This document shows positions 27,974 through 37,726 of a stretch of 64,000 nucleotides of DNA, one piece after another. Within the stretch, counting starts at the first letter, position 1. Each line of letters starts with the position of its first letter. Where the stretch lies: assembly GCF_005491705.1 (NCBI RefSeq), contig NZ_CP028092.1:930001-994000 (forward strand), in the 5' to 3' direction. A program made the translations under genes and the position numbers. Under the pieces are notes generated by a model, which had not been told where the DNA came from, made no database searches, and saw only the letters and a program-made list of their open reading frames with translations. Source of the DNA: Pontibacter sp. SGAir0037 (lineage in GTDB: Bacteria > Bacteroidota > Bacteroidia > Cytophagales > Hymenobacteraceae).

Positions 27974-28414
27974 TTATTTTTTATTGGCAACATGATCACG
28001 TACCGTGTCATCAGCCCAATACTTCTGATAGGCGTCCAGAAGTGTTTCTTTCGAAAGAGGCTTCTGGGTATATTCCTGAACCCCCAGTTCCATAAATTTT
28101 CGGATATCCTGTTCTTCACTATTTACAGCAAGCAAAAGAAACACAGCTCTTATCTTGCTCAGAATACCGATTTCCTGCAGATTTTCCATCATTTCAAGCC
28201 CATCCATTACCGGCATATGATGATCCAGTATGACAAGGTCCGGGCAGCTTTCCGGGCTGTTGTCACAGTGCTTCTGTATATATTTAAAACCGTCTTTCCC
28301 GTTTCGGAGCAACTCTATTTCTTCAGCAAAGCGCATTTCCCGCACAATCCTTTCATTAATGTAAAGCGTGGTGCTGTCATCATCAATCAGAAGTACTTTC
28401 CTTAATTTGTACAT
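27974..28414 (-). CDS. Stand-alone receiver-domain protein
   Basis: 146 residues: one receiver domain and no output domain. Acidic pocket DDD near residue 11-13, phospho-acceptor Asp in ILDHHMPVMDG, and the conserved Lys in QKPLSK. The position normally held by Thr or Ser in the switch strand reads LLLAVN, so the signalling Thr appears to be replaced by Ala. Such single-domain proteins act as phosphate shuttles or protein-interaction switches. It lies just upstream of the PAS kinase on the same strand and probably pairs with it. Confidence 0.88.
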   Translation of the reverse strand: MYKLRKVLLIDDDSTTLYINERIVREMRFAEEIELLRNGKDGFKYIQKHCDNSPESCPDLVILDHHMPVMDGLEMMENLQEIGILSKIRAVFLLLAVNSEEQDIRKFMELGVQEYTQKPLSKETLLDAYQKYWADDTVRDHVANKK

Positions 28415-28830
28415 ATTCGCGTTTCCATGATCAATGCTGGTTTTTAACGGTAAAAAGGCTGCTTTTGTTTAACTGATCAGCCCGGTGCCACCCACTCAGT
28501 TTGCGTTCAGAAATGGCTATATAATCGGCTAACGTATTGGTGGCAGCACGCTCCGCTATACGTGCAACAGCATTGGCAGCTGTATTTTCAGCCTTGGTTA
28601 GGTTTCTAAGAGGCTACATTTTTTATACCTGTTTCTAACGGAAAATCTATGGCAAGCATAGCAGGTATTACCCTGTAATTTGCTTATATTGCATGTTTAT
28701 AATATAAGCAATAATGAATTGTTCTTGTAAGAGCTACTGCTGAGGTATAATAGCTGAATTATACTATTTAAGTGTCAGATAAGCTGGTTGAGCCAGGAAA
28801 AGATTCTATTGAAGATTAGAGATATACTCC
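28415..28830. other. 416-bp divergent intergenic region
   Basis: Between the receiver gene and the hybrid kinase. On the minus strand 28434-28613 is open for 60 codons with protein-like composition (Ala, Glu and Arg-rich helix) and stops at 28431-28433, but it has no ATG start and is bounded upstream by a stop codon at 28614. It may be a remnant; I do not call a gene. No RNA gene seen. Confidence 0.35.
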
Positions 28831-31002
28831 GTGATAGTAGCCAAGTTAAGAAAAGATAGCCACGTAAGCGACCTGAAAGAGACTATTAAACGCAGCCAGC
28901 AGTTAATTATAATTTGCCTGTTTGTTTTTGCGGTGCACATAGTAATCAAAGTATGGCTGGAGCTTTACCTTTCAGCTGTTCTGATGACCAGCCTCTTTGG
29001 CGTTTTCAGCGCCTTGTTTATACTGAATAAGGGCGGTTATACGGAGCTTACCAAATCAGTCACCAATATCAGCGTAGCTGTTTTCCTGGTTTTCATGGCT
29101 TTTGCCGAAGGCTTACGGGCTTCAGCACATCTTTATTTAATAGCCCTGATCTTTTCCCGGCCGCTGCTGACTGTAAACGATGAGTTCTTCAATAAGAACA
29201 ATATCATCCACTTTGTTTTTATAACAATCTGTTTCCTGGTTTGCATATTATTTGTAAATGATAACAGTTCGCTTCAGCCTATCCATGATTCAGTTTACAG
29301 AACCTTAACCCACATTAACAGTGTTGGTGTTTTCCTGGTGTGTATCTGTTTATGCCTGTTGCACCTCTACAATGAACAGAAGTATTATAAAGCACTGCTG
29401 GCAGAAAAAAACAGCGCTGAAAGTGTAAAGCAGGAAGCAGAGCGTGCCAGAAATGATGCCGAGAGTGCCAATAAAGCCAAAAGTGTTTTTCTGGCTACCA
29501 TGAGCCATGAAATCCGTACGCCGCTGAATGGCGTGATTGGCATGACCTCCTTACTTTCTGAGACGAACCTGGATGCAGAGCAGCGGCAGTATACAGAAAT
29601 TATACAGAGCTCCGGCAAGAATCTGCTCAGCGTCATAAACGACATCCTGGATTTCACCAAAATAGAATCCGGTAGCATGGAACTCGATTGCCACGATTTT
29701 GCCCTGAATGATGTGGTGGAAGAAGTGCTGGATATCTTTGCCCGAAAAGCGGCCTTGCAAAAACTTGACCTGATGTATCATCCAGCGCCGCAGGTGCCAC
29801 AGCTGATGCACGGGGACAGTTTCCGCCTGAAGCAGGTGCTTATAAACCTGTTGGGGAATGCCATTAAATTTACTTCGAAGGGGGAGGTGCTGATTTCTGT
29901 AAAACTGGCGCAGTGGCAGCAGGACCGGTTTGAACTTCTGTTCGAAGTTGCCGATACTGGTATTGGTATACCTGCAGATAAACTGGACCGCCTGTTCAAT
30001 CCGTTTACACAGGTAGATTCTTCTACTACACGCAAATACGGTGGCTCTGGTTTAGGGCTGGCCATCAGTAAACGTTTGGTAGAACTGATGCAAGGCACTA
30101 TTGTGGCAGAGAGTGTGGTAGGGCAGGGAACAGTTTTCCGCTTTACCATTTTAGCGCAAGCGGCTACAGCACCGGCCCTTAATGTTAAGCACGATCTGGC
30201 AGAACTGGCAGGTAAGCACATCCTGGTAGTAGACGATAACCAGACAAACAGAAAGATACTGGAAAGCCAGTTGCTGCAGTGGGGGCTTTTGCCTTGTATA
30301 TCTTCGTCCGGTAAAGAGGCTTTGTACCTGCTCGAACAGCAGCCGTTCGATATGCTGATTACTGATATGCACATGCCCGAGCTGAACGGGTTGGCCCTAA
30401 CAGAGCTGCTGAAAGTAAAATACCCGGAGCTGCCGGTTCTGCTGCTGAACTCTATTGGCTATGAGATTGAAAGTGAGCATAAGCATTTGTTTAGCGGTAT
30501 ACTGAATAAGCCGGTAAAACAACAGGCGCTGCAAAGAGAAATGGTAAAGTCGCTAAGGCATGAGCCACAGGAGCAGGAGCCTCAAACCGATAAAAGAAAG
30601 CTGACAGAAGACTTTGCAAATAAATACCCTATGACAATTTTAATTGCGGAAGATTACCCGATTAACCAGATGTTTGCGCAGATGGTGCTCTCCGATTTAG
30701 GTTACGAGGCAGACCTGGTAGAAAATGGTGTGGAAGTGCTGCAGGCCCTCCAACAAAAAGATTACCAGGTCATCCTGATGGATGTGCAGATGCCGGAGAT
30801 GGACGGACTGGAGGCTACACGCATTATTCGACGGGAGCATGCCTTTCAGCCCTATATTATCGCCACCACCGCCAATGCCATGCGCGAAGATCAGCAGGCT
30901 TGCCTGGCAGCAGGTATGGACGATTACATTCCGAAACCAATCGACATAGACGAACTTTTACTGGCGCTTCAGAAAGCAGCTACAGTAGGAGTGGGGTGTT
31001 GA
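28831..31002 (+). CDS. Hybrid sensor histidine kinase with two receiver domains
   Basis: 723 residues, starting at GTG. Five or six membrane helices (about 25-175) form a sensor module without a recognised ligand domain, followed by a coiled coil, the HisKA box [11 protein letters not shown], an ATPase domain ([26 protein letters not shown]) and two receiver domains. The first receiver has VVDDN, the acceptor in [12 protein letters not shown] and NKPVK; the second has [16 protein letters not shown] and PKPID. The arrangement resembles BarA/ArcB-like phosphorelay kinases without an Hpt domain, so an Hpt partner should exist elsewhere. Confidence 0.95.
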   Translation: MIVAKLRKDSHVSDLKETIKRSQQLIIICLFVFAVHIVIKVWLELYLSAVLMTSLFGVFSALFILNKGGYTELTKSVTNISVAVFLVFMAFAEGLRASAHLYLIALIFSRPLLTVNDEFFNKNNIIHFVFITICFLVCILFVNDNSSLQPIHDSVYRTLTHINSVGVFLVCICLCLLHLYNEQKYYKALLAEKNSAESVKQEAERARNDAESANKAKSVFLATMSHEIRTPLNGVIGMTSLLSETNLDAEQRQYTEIIQSSGKNLLSVINDILDFTKIESGSMELDCHDFALNDVVEEVLDIFARKAALQKLDLMYHPAPQVPQLMHGDSFRLKQVLINLLGNAIKFTSKGEVLISVKLAQWQQDRFELLFEVADTGIGIPADKLDRLFNPFTQVDSSTTRKYGGSGLGLAISKRLVELMQGTIVAESVVGQGTVFRFTILAQAATAPALNVKHDLAELAGKHILVVDDNQTNRKILESQLLQWGLLPCISSSGKEALYLLEQQPFDMLITDMHMPELNGLALTELLKVKYPELPVLLLNSIGYEIESEHKHLFSGILNKPVKQQALQREMVKSLRHEPQEQEPQTDKRKLTEDFANKYPMTILIAEDYPINQMFAQMVLSDLGYEADLVENGVEVLQALQQKDYQVILMDVQMPEMDGLEATRIIRREHAFQPYIIATTANAMREDQQACLAAGMDDYIPKPIDIDELLLALQKAATVGVGC

Positions 31003-31127
31003 AAATCTCTTATTGCAAAGCAGGTTTTAAGCATTAATTTTAACCGGTTTTTAACCCGGAAGCGTACACGTGCTAAAGCTGTGTAGGCTAACGGAGGTAT
31101 AACAGCAATATAAGAAAAACAACAACT

Positions 31128-32123
31128 ATGGAATTAAGAAGATTAGGAAAATCTGATGTAATGGTTACTCCTATGGCCTTTGGTGCCTGGGCTATTGGTG
31201 GATGGATGTGGGGCGGTGCCGAAGAGCAGGCAGCCATACGTGCAATAAAAGCTGCTTTTGATGCAGGTATTACCACCATTGATACGGCTCCCGTGTATGG
31301 TTTTGGCCGCAGCGAAGAGTTAGTCGGAAATGCCATGGCAGGTGTGCCGCGCGATCAGTATCAGATCTTAACAAAGTTTGGCATGAACTGGCTAACGGAG
31401 CAGGGGGAGTATTTCTTCGACTCTGTGGACAACGACGGGAAACCTTTCCGCATGTACAAGTGGGCTTCTAAAGAGAAGATTATGCAGGAGTGCGAAACCA
31501 GCCTGCGCCTGCTTAAAACAGATTACATCGATCTTTACCAGATCCACTGGCCGGATGCCACCACACCTGTGAGTGAAACATTTGAGGCTGTGCAGCGCCT
31601 GATAGAGCAGGGAAAAGTAAGAGCCGCAGGGGTGTGCAACTATAGCGTTGAGCTTGTAGCGGAGGCGCTGGATACTATACAGCTGGCTTCGAACCAGGTG
31701 CCTTACTCTATGATTAACCGTGGAATCGAAAATGATGTGGTGCCACAGGCGCTGGAAAGAGGGTTGGGCATTATACCTTACAGCCCGCTGCAAAGAGGTT
31801 TGCTAACAGGTAAGATTAAGCCGGGCCATCAGTTCAACGAAGGCGATACCCGCGAAGGAAACCAGTTCTATACAGATGAGAACATCCGCCGCACCCATGC
31901 GCTGCTGGAAGAGATAAAACCAATTGCTGAAAAAAATAATGCGACACTGGCACAGCTGGCTGTGAACTGGACCATGAACCGCCCGGGAGTAGCCTGTGTG
32001 CTGGTGGGAGCCCGCGACGAACAACAGGTGAAAGACAATGCAGGGGCCATGAGTTTTACATTGTCGGATGAGGAGCTGAGTACTATTACCGCTGCCGCCG
32101 ATAAGTTTACGCTGGCTTCTTAA
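31128..32123 (+). CDS. Aldo/keto reductase
   Basis: 331 residues, a full (beta/alpha)8 NADPH-dependent oxidoreductase of the YajO/general-stress-protein-69 type. The catalytic tetrad is visible: Asp and Tyr in IDTAPVYGFG, Lys in ILTKFG and His in YQIHWPD. The cofactor-binding end holds PYSPLQRGLLTGK and the LVGARDEQQ segment. It is 40 bp before the alditol-oxidase gene on the same strand; the two may handle a shared polyol or sugar, but the substrate is not visible. Confidence 0.95.
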   Translation: MELRRLGKSDVMVTPMAFGAWAIGGWMWGGAEEQAAIRAIKAAFDAGITTIDTAPVYGFGRSEELVGNAMAGVPRDQYQILTKFGMNWLTEQGEYFFDSVDNDGKPFRMYKWASKEKIMQECETSLRLLKTDYIDLYQIHWPDATTPVSETFEAVQRLIEQGKVRAAGVCNYSVELVAEALDTIQLASNQVPYSMINRGIENDVVPQALERGLGIIPYSPLQRGLLTGKIKPGHQFNEGDTREGNQFYTDENIRRTHALLEEIKPIAEKNNATLAQLAVNWTMNRPGVACVLVGARDEQQVKDNAGAMSFTLSDEELSTITAAADKFTLAS

Positions 32124-32163
32124 GCACCAGTTCCGTATCTGTTTCATCCCTAATGAATAGAAC

Positions 32164-33411
32164 ATGAACTGGGCCGGAAATATACAGTACAGCACCGATC
32201 GCATACATTATCCTTTTACAGTTGAGGATGTACAGGAAATAGTAAGGCAGTGCCGTAGGATTAGTGCATTAGGCTCCCGCCATTCTTTTAACAGCATTGC
32301 CGACAATACGGAAAACCTGCTTTCCCTGAAGGAGATGAACAAGGTGGTGGCCCTTGATACGGCGGCACATACCGTAACGGTGGAGGGAGGCATGCGCTAT
32401 GGGGAACTAGCTCCTTACCTGCAGGAGAAGGGCTATGCCTTGCCTAATCTGGCCTCTCTACCGCATATTTCTATTGTGGGTGCCTGTGCTACGGCCACAC
32501 ATGGTTCCGGTGTGAAAAACGGTAGCCTGGCAACAGCTGTTTCGGCGCTGGAAATCGTAAATGCTGCCGGTGACCTTGTAACTTTGTCAAGGCAAAATGA
32601 AGCAAGCCTTTTTCAGGGGGCTGTTGTGCATCTGGGAGCCCTGGGTATCGTTACAAAAATAACGCTCGACCTGCAGCCTGGCTTTAGCGTACGGCAGGTG
32701 GTATACCGCAACATGCCGATGGCTGCCCTGGAAACGGATTTCACAGCCATCATGGCGGCCGGCTACAGTGTCAGCCTGTTTACCACCTGGCAAAACAAGA
32801 CAATCAACCAGGTCTGGATTAAGAGCCTGGACGATACAACGGCTGCGGCTATGCCTGAGTTTTATGGTGCTACTCCAGCCGAAGACCACATGCATCCGCT
32901 GGAAGAGTTGTCCGCTGAAAATGCAACAGCGCAATTGGGTATACCCGGATACTGGTACGAAAGGCTGCCGCACTTCAGAATGGGTTTCCAGCCCAGTGCA
33001 GGAAAAGAGCTGCAGTCGGAGTATTTTGTGCCGCTGGAGCATGCGTATGAAGCCATGATGGCGCTTGAAAAGCTGCACGGGAAAGTATCGCCTTATCTCT
33101 TTGTTTCAGAAATCAGGACTATAGCGGCCGATGAGCTCTGGATGAGCCCTTTTTACAAAAGGGATTGTGTGGCTTTTCACTTTACCTGGAAGCAGGAGTG
33201 GGAGGCAGTACAAAAACTGCTTCCGCTTATAGAAGCGCAGCTGGCACCTTTTCATGCCATTCCGCACTGGGGCAAGTTGTTTACCATGGCTCCAGCTGTG
33301 TTGCAGGCCAGTTATGAAAAATTGCCTGACTTTAAAGCGCTGGTTCATGCGTTTGACGCGCAGGGGAAATTCAGGAATGCCTTCTTAGAGAACTGCCTGT
33401 ATGCAGGCTGA
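32164..33411 (+). CDS. FAD-linked alditol (xylitol-type) oxidase
   Basis: 415 residues of the vanillyl-alcohol-oxidase superfamily. The FAD domain has GSRHSFN at residues 37-43, where the His is the residue that carries covalent flavin in alditol oxidase, and the glycine-rich ATHGSG segment. The C-terminal ALO domain includes PHWGKLF. Family members oxidise polyols such as xylitol or sorbitol with O2 and release H2O2; D-arabinono-1,4-lactone oxidases are the close alternative. Probably co-transcribed with the aldo/keto reductase. A strong terminator follows at 33444. Confidence 0.9.
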   Translation: MNWAGNIQYSTDRIHYPFTVEDVQEIVRQCRRISALGSRHSFNSIADNTENLLSLKEMNKVVALDTAAHTVTVEGGMRYGELAPYLQEKGYALPNLASLPHISIVGACATATHGSGVKNGSLATAVSALEIVNAAGDLVTLSRQNEASLFQGAVVHLGALGIVTKITLDLQPGFSVRQVVYRNMPMAALETDFTAIMAAGYSVSLFTTWQNKTINQVWIKSLDDTTAAAMPEFYGATPAEDHMHPLEELSAENATAQLGIPGYWYERLPHFRMGFQPSAGKELQSEYFVPLEHAYEAMMALEKLHGKVSPYLFVSEIRTIAADELWMSPFYKRDCVAFHFTWKQEWEAVQKLLPLIEAQLAPFHAIPHWGKLFTMAPAVLQASYEKLPDFKALVHAFDAQGKFRNAFLENCLYAG

Positions 33412-33443
33412 TGCTGAGATATATTTTGGAACAAGTTAAAAGG

Positions 33444-33479
33444 AAGGCTGCAGATACAAAGTACTGCAGCCTTTTTTTT
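33444..33479 (+). terminator. Intrinsic terminator after the alditol oxidase
   Basis: Perfect 10-bp arms (33444-33453 and 33464-33473), 10-nt loop and a run of T residues to 33479, located 32 bp after the oxidase stop codon. It also lies at the end of the convergent kinase gene. Confidence 0.9.
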
Positions 33480-33483
33480 GCTA

Positions 33484-34689
33484 CTACTTAACCGGCAGTT
33501 TAATCTCGAAGGTGGTGCCTTTGCCGGGTATGGAATGTATGTGCCAGGAACCTTGCATGATATCAATCAGGTACTTCACCAGCGGTAATCCAAAGCCATA
33601 ACCACGTTCTCCGGTAGTGCCGTCGGTAGAGGAGGCGTTACCGTTTAAAATATCTTCTAAACCTTCCTGGGTTAAGCCAACACCGGTATCGCTAACAGAA
33701 ATGTGAAGCGTTTTGGCATCTTCTTCTACTTCCAGTTCTAACTGGACTGAAACCTGACCGCCGGCAGGTGTAAATTTGATAGCATTTGAAATCAGGTTAC
33801 CTGTTATCTGCAGCAGTTTGTTTTTAGGAAAAGGAGCAACCCCGTTTTTTTGACCTGTCTGCACACTAAAAAGCACCTCTTTGTTTTTAGCCTGTGGCAG
33901 ATACAGTTTTTCAAGCTTATCTTTAAACACGAGCAGGTTTAACTGATGCTCTTCGAGTTGCTGCTGTTCGGCTGCTTTATGTTCAGCGTTTAAAATTTCA
34001 TCGGCCAGTTCGAGCAGCGAAGTGCTGCTTTTCTGGATAAGCCTCACAAACTCCAGAATTTCGTCCAGTTGATTTTTATCGCCTTTTTGGCTGATATACT
34101 GCGCCAAACCAATAATGCCTCCCAACGGACCACGAATATCATGTGCGACACGTTTTTTTGTTTCTTTAGCTTCTTTCAGGCTGTATTGCAGCGACTGAAT
34201 CGCCTGATGTGCCATCAGCCGGTTTACAATTTCAGCGGCAATTACTTTCAGAAGCTCTACTTTCTCCGGACTTAATATCTTCGTGCTCTTGTCCAGCACG
34301 CACAAAGCCCCAATGCTATGGCCTTTTTTGGTTTTCAGCGGAATTCCGAAATAGAAGCTTAGCTTAGGCTCGTCCAGCACATAAGATTTGTCTTTAAACC
34401 GCTCATCCAGTTTAAGGTCGTGCACTTCAAACTGTTCAGTTTCCATGATGGTGTACTGGCAGATAGATTCTTCCCTGGGTATCTGGCTCACTTCAAGTCC
34501 ATGGCCCGATATAGTCCACTGCGTAAAAGAATCGATGAGGTTAAGCAGCGAAATTTCCGTACCAGCCACACTGGCGGCTAATTTCGTCAGATCCTTAAAA
34601 GTGTTGTTCAGGTTTGAATAATCTAAATCAAGTTCGGCAAGCTCTAAAACCCGGCTTAACTCGTTTTTTGGGATTGGTGGATGATGCAT
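33484..34689 (-). CDS. GAF-domain sensor histidine kinase
   Basis: I use the ATG at 34689 (MHHPPIPKNEL); a TTG nine codons upstream is possible. 401 residues, no membrane helix. A GAF domain spans about 25-165 (with the LCVLDKSTK motif typical of GAF modules in this phylum), followed by HisKA with VAHDIRGPLGG and an ATPase domain with NLISNAIKF, DTGVGL and the G2 box GYGFGLPLV. A soluble kinase that probably senses a small ligand or redox state. No receiver gene is adjacent. Confidence 0.92.
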   Translation of the reverse strand: MHHPPIPKNELSRVLELAELDLDYSNLNNTFKDLTKLAASVAGTEISLLNLIDSFTQWTISGHGLEVSQIPREESICQYTIMETEQFEVHDLKLDERFKDKSYVLDEPKLSFYFGIPLKTKKGHSIGALCVLDKSTKILSPEKVELLKVIAAEIVNRLMAHQAIQSLQYSLKEAKETKKRVAHDIRGPLGGIIGLAQYISQKGDKNQLDEILEFVRLIQKSSTSLLELADEILNAEHKAAEQQQLEEHQLNLLVFKDKLEKLYLPQAKNKEVLFSVQTGQKNGVAPFPKNKLLQITGNLISNAIKFTPAGGQVSVQLELEVEEDAKTLHISVSDTGVGLTQEGLEDILNGNASSTDGTTGERGYGFGLPLVKYLIDIMQGSWHIHSIPGKGTTFEIKLPVK

Positions 34690-35186
34690 ACTTTTATTCA
34701 GAAAAATCTTAAGCAAATCTATAACATAAAATTGAATTATTTCAATAAAGTGAAATCAATTCAATATTTAATCAGTATCATTCAAATAAGAGTGTTATAA
34801 ATGGTATATAGGCGCGTTAATACTAAAAATGAGGTTATAACTTTGTTTTTTAGAATGTATTAGTGCCTTCTTCTAAACTTTATTTAAATAGCAGTTTTGC
34901 ATTATTAATTGTCGTTTGCCCGAAATAGTTCATGCTATATGACCTTTACCTTTGTTTATAACTTATAAGGAGTATAGCTGCTGCCAAGGAGATGCAGTAA
35001 TGCCCCTGTTCAGAAAGCTGCCAACAAACAGGTTTATCTGAAGTTTACGATGACCGAAGAAGTTAACGTGTCCCCGGTATTATAACCGAACCGATTGGCG
35101 TATGGCAAAGCAAAAAGGGTAGAGAAATATTTAGCCAAGGACTATTACAGGTGAACGGTCTCCTTTTGGGCAATATATTGGTAACT
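34690..35186. other. About 500-bp non-coding stretch
   Basis: AT-rich upstream region of the GAF kinase (34690-34960), then a stretch of higher GC (34980-35186) that has protein-like codon patterns in short pieces but many stops, probably the decayed 5' part of the phosphoesterase pseudogene that follows. Confidence 0.4.
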
Positions 35187-35470
35187 TACCGGTGCCGACG
35201 GGTGGGAGCAGGAAAAGCCACACCACTACTACAATGTAGGCACTACCTCCGGCAACTGGTACAAAGGTAAACTGGACGAGGCTGGTATACCTGTTTCAAC
35301 TATGTGCGACGGAACGCCTAAAGGATATGCTTTTATACAGGCGCGCCAATATTCCCACCAAACTGGAACCAGGAGAACACACCATCGAAGTAAAAGCCAC
35401 TGATATGTTCGGCAGAACTTTTACCCAAAAGTCCAGCTATAGGATTGAAGCTGCCAGAGCAGTGCAGTAG
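35187..35470 (+). pseudogene. Remnant of a calcineurin-like phosphoesterase, C-terminal domain
   Basis: Two pieces in different frames match the C-terminal domain that follows calcineurin-like phosphoesterases in Bacteroidota. The first (about 35187-35340) reads TGADGWEQEKPHHYY, then GTTSGNWYKG and STMCDGTPKGYAFIQ; the second (about 35346-35470) reads ANIPTKLEPGEHTIEVKATD and ends at TAG. The linker between them is missing and the frame changes, and the catalytic part is absent. Clearly broken. Confidence 0.7.
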
Positions 35471-35624
35471 GAAATTTCTCAAACACCGCAGCTCCTTTTT
35501 TTAAAGCTGGTTTGGTGCTGCCTCTTTTGTAACAGATGGGTTGCCTTTTCTTACAGTTTGTGGAGAAGAAGAGGCAAACCATCTGGCCTTTTTGCAGTAT
35601 ATGAGTTTCTGTAACCCTGGACTT

Positions 35625-36371
35625 ATGTATGAACACCCGAATTTACATATTGGCACATCCGGCTGGAGTTATCGTTGGCAGGAGGTGTTATATCCCCCCG
35701 AACTAAAGTCAGCGGATTTCCTGGCACACTATGCTACCCGCTTTAATGCGACAGAGATAAACAGTAGCTTTTATCATTTTACAATGGCTAAAACCATCGA
35801 AAAATGGATAGTCCAGACGCCGCCCCACTTTAAGTTCGCCCCGAAGCTTCACCAGGAAATAACGCATAAACGCAAATTTCAGGACATAGAAGAACCCCTG
35901 CAAAAGTTTATGTCCAGGTACCTGCTTATGGGCGACCGGCTAGGTCCGGTGTTGGTTCAGATTGCGGGTAGTTTCCGGTTCGATAAACTGGTGGCAGAAA
36001 GTTTCTTCCGGACATTGCGCGACCTCTACCCTAAACAGACTTTTGCCCTGGAAGCCCGGCATGTGTCCTGGTTTACAGAAGATTCCCTGGATATGCTAAG
36101 GGAATACAGCATAACTACCGTGCTAGCAAGCGCTGGCAAGCGTTTCCCGGGCACAGAAGCGACCACCACCAACACTGCTTACCTTCGTTTGCACGGCGAT
36201 GAGAAATTGTATGCCTCCGCTTATTCTGATGATAAGCTTGAACGCTATGCTTTTATGGTAAAAGACTGGCTGGAAGATGGCAAAGAAGTTTGGGTATTCT
36301 TTAACAATACCATTGTAGGAAATGCGGTACTGGATGCAGACAAACTCCGCAACCTGATTGGTGCTTTGTAA
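35625..36371 (+). CDS. DUF72 (YecE-like) protein
   Basis: I choose ATG 35625 (MYEHPNLHIGTSGWSY) because family members begin just before the IGTSGWSY motif; the frame extends 84 bp upstream. 248 residues, TIM-barrel-like. Conserved family blocks visible: FNATEINSSFYHF, FKFAPKLHQEITH, LEARHVSW, TAYLRLHGD and EVWVFFNNT. The biochemical function of DUF72 is not established. The gene sits between two decayed genes and has no evident operon partner. Confidence 0.9.
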   Translation: MYEHPNLHIGTSGWSYRWQEVLYPPELKSADFLAHYATRFNATEINSSFYHFTMAKTIEKWIVQTPPHFKFAPKLHQEITHKRKFQDIEEPLQKFMSRYLLMGDRLGPVLVQIAGSFRFDKLVAESFFRTLRDLYPKQTFALEARHVSWFTEDSLDMLREYSITTVLASAGKRFPGTEATTTNTAYLRLHGDEKLYASAYSDDKLERYAFMVKDWLEDGKEVWVFFNNTIVGNAVLDADKLRNLIGAL

Positions 36372-36800
36372 GTGGAGAAGCAAGCTTTGTCCGTGGCTGC
36401 CCATACCTGCTTCACATATTCCTACATTATTGAAGCTATAGCTTGTGTTCGCTTACTGGATAAGGAGCACAGCAACTTATCTATGAAAAATTAATTGAAA
36501 AAGTAAAAGATGGCCACTCAACAATCAATCTACAGTTTCCGAAATTGCTTATAATTTAGGTTTTGAACGTTCGAAATCGTTAAAAAAGTTGTTAAAACAG
36601 ACCTAAAATATCACCACTGGAGTTTTGGTGCTCGTTCAACTGAAAATTTCTACCTCCAACAATGGGTGGTAAGTAGTTGGGCTTCTTTCATCTGTAAACT
36701 TTCCGCTGCAAAAGATGCTGTCTTCTATAACTTCAGCTCTAATACAATACAACCAGACGTGAAGGGACTGGTTGTATTGCAGAAGATGCAGGTATCTTAG
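36372..36800 (+). pseudogene. Gene-free stretch with an AraC-regulator remnant
   Basis: About 36516-36630 encodes the second helix-turn-helix of an AraC-family regulator in two frames: STVSEIAYNLGFERSKSLKKL, a stop soon after KQT, then KISPLEFW in the next frame, matching the usual SVSEIAYxLGF ... MSPxEFR pattern. A short in-frame lead (KLIEKVKDGHSTIN) precedes it in another frame. No N-terminal domain remains. The rest of the stretch shows no gene; a hairpin lies at 36745. Confidence 0.6.
36745..36779 (-). terminator. Hairpin after the SDR gene, possible terminator
   Basis: Perfect 12-bp arms (36745-36756 and 36768-36779) with an 11-nt loop, 22 bp beyond the stop codon of the minus-strand dehydrogenase. 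No clear T-run follows on either strand, so the terminator call is moderate. Confidence 0.45.
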
Positions 36801-37640
36801 TTAAAAATCAGTTGATCTGCTCACGCTCTCCAATGCGGCCAGGTCATGCTGTACTGCTTCAATTTTACTGTGGGCCATACCGAATGAATCAGAACCCAGG
36901 AATAGGTGCAACGGACGATTTTCCATTTCTGCCACACGGATGAATGCTGCGGCTGCCTTTTCAGGGTCGCCGGGCTGGTTGCCAATAATCTGGTCATTAT
37001 GGATAACTTCCAGGTCACGGGCCTCTTTGTACTCAGCAATAGGGGCGGCTGCCGTGCGGAGCGAACCTTCAAGCAGGAAATTAGTTTTAAAATACCCCGG
37101 ATAAACGATAGTGGCCGTTATACCCAAAGATTTGGCTTCTGCTGAAAGGGCTTCGGTAAAACCCGCTACTGCAAATTTGGTCGCATTATAAATACCCCAG
37201 CCGGGGAAAGTGCCTAAAAAGCCAGCAATGGAGGAGACATTAAAGAATGCCCCTGATCTTTTTTGACGGAAATGCGGCATGACGTTCCGGATTACATTGA
37301 GCGAGCCAAATACATTGACATCAAAATTTTTACGGGCCTCCTCATCGGTCAGCTCCTCCAAAGTGCCCAGCTGGCCGTAGCCAGCATTATTCACCACTAC
37401 ATCTATGCCTCCCAACTTGGCAACAATCTCGGCCACTGCCTCAGCCACGCTTTCGTTACTGGTTAAGTTAACCTGAAGCGGAAGAAAATCATCGCCAGTC
37501 TCACCCACTTCCGTGCGCAGGGCACCTGCTTCCCGTGACGTAGCAGCTACTTTGTAACCTTCATTTAGTAAGCGCTTTACTAAAGAAAGTCCTAATCCCT
37601 TTGAGGCTCCTGTAACGAGCCATACTTTCTGTGTTTTCAT
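36801..37640 (-). CDS. Short-chain dehydrogenase/reductase
   Basis: Start taken at ATG 37640 (MKTQKVWLVTG); a start four codons earlier is possible. About 279 residues, classical SDR: cofactor motif TGASKGLG, NNAG, catalytic Ser in NVSSIAG and the Tyr-x3-Lys pair in YNATK. The family acts on alcohols, ketones or sugars with NAD(P); the substrate is unknown. An AraC-type regulator lies directly upstream on the same strand (75-bp gap to the frame), a common arrangement in which the regulator controls the reductase. Confidence 0.93.
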   Translation of the reverse strand: MKTQKVWLVTGASKGLGLSLVKRLLNEGYKVAATSREAGALRTEVGETGDDFLPLQVNLTSNESVAEAVAEIVAKLGGIDVVVNNAGYGQLGTLEELTDEEARKNFDVNVFGSLNVIRNVMPHFRQKRSGAFFNVSSIAGFLGTFPGWGIYNATKFAVAGFTEALSAEAKSLGITATIVYPGYFKTNFLLEGSLRTAAAPIAEYKEARDLEVIHNDQIIGNQPGDPEKAAAAFIRVAEMENRPLHLFLGSDSFGMAHSKIEAVQHDLAALESVSRSTDF

Positions 37641-37726
37641 CTTTATGATCATTTACTTGTACAGTACAAAGTTGATCATAATGCTCCTGCCCCTTCTTAT
37701 TCAAATCAGAGGGATATTTGTGAGTT

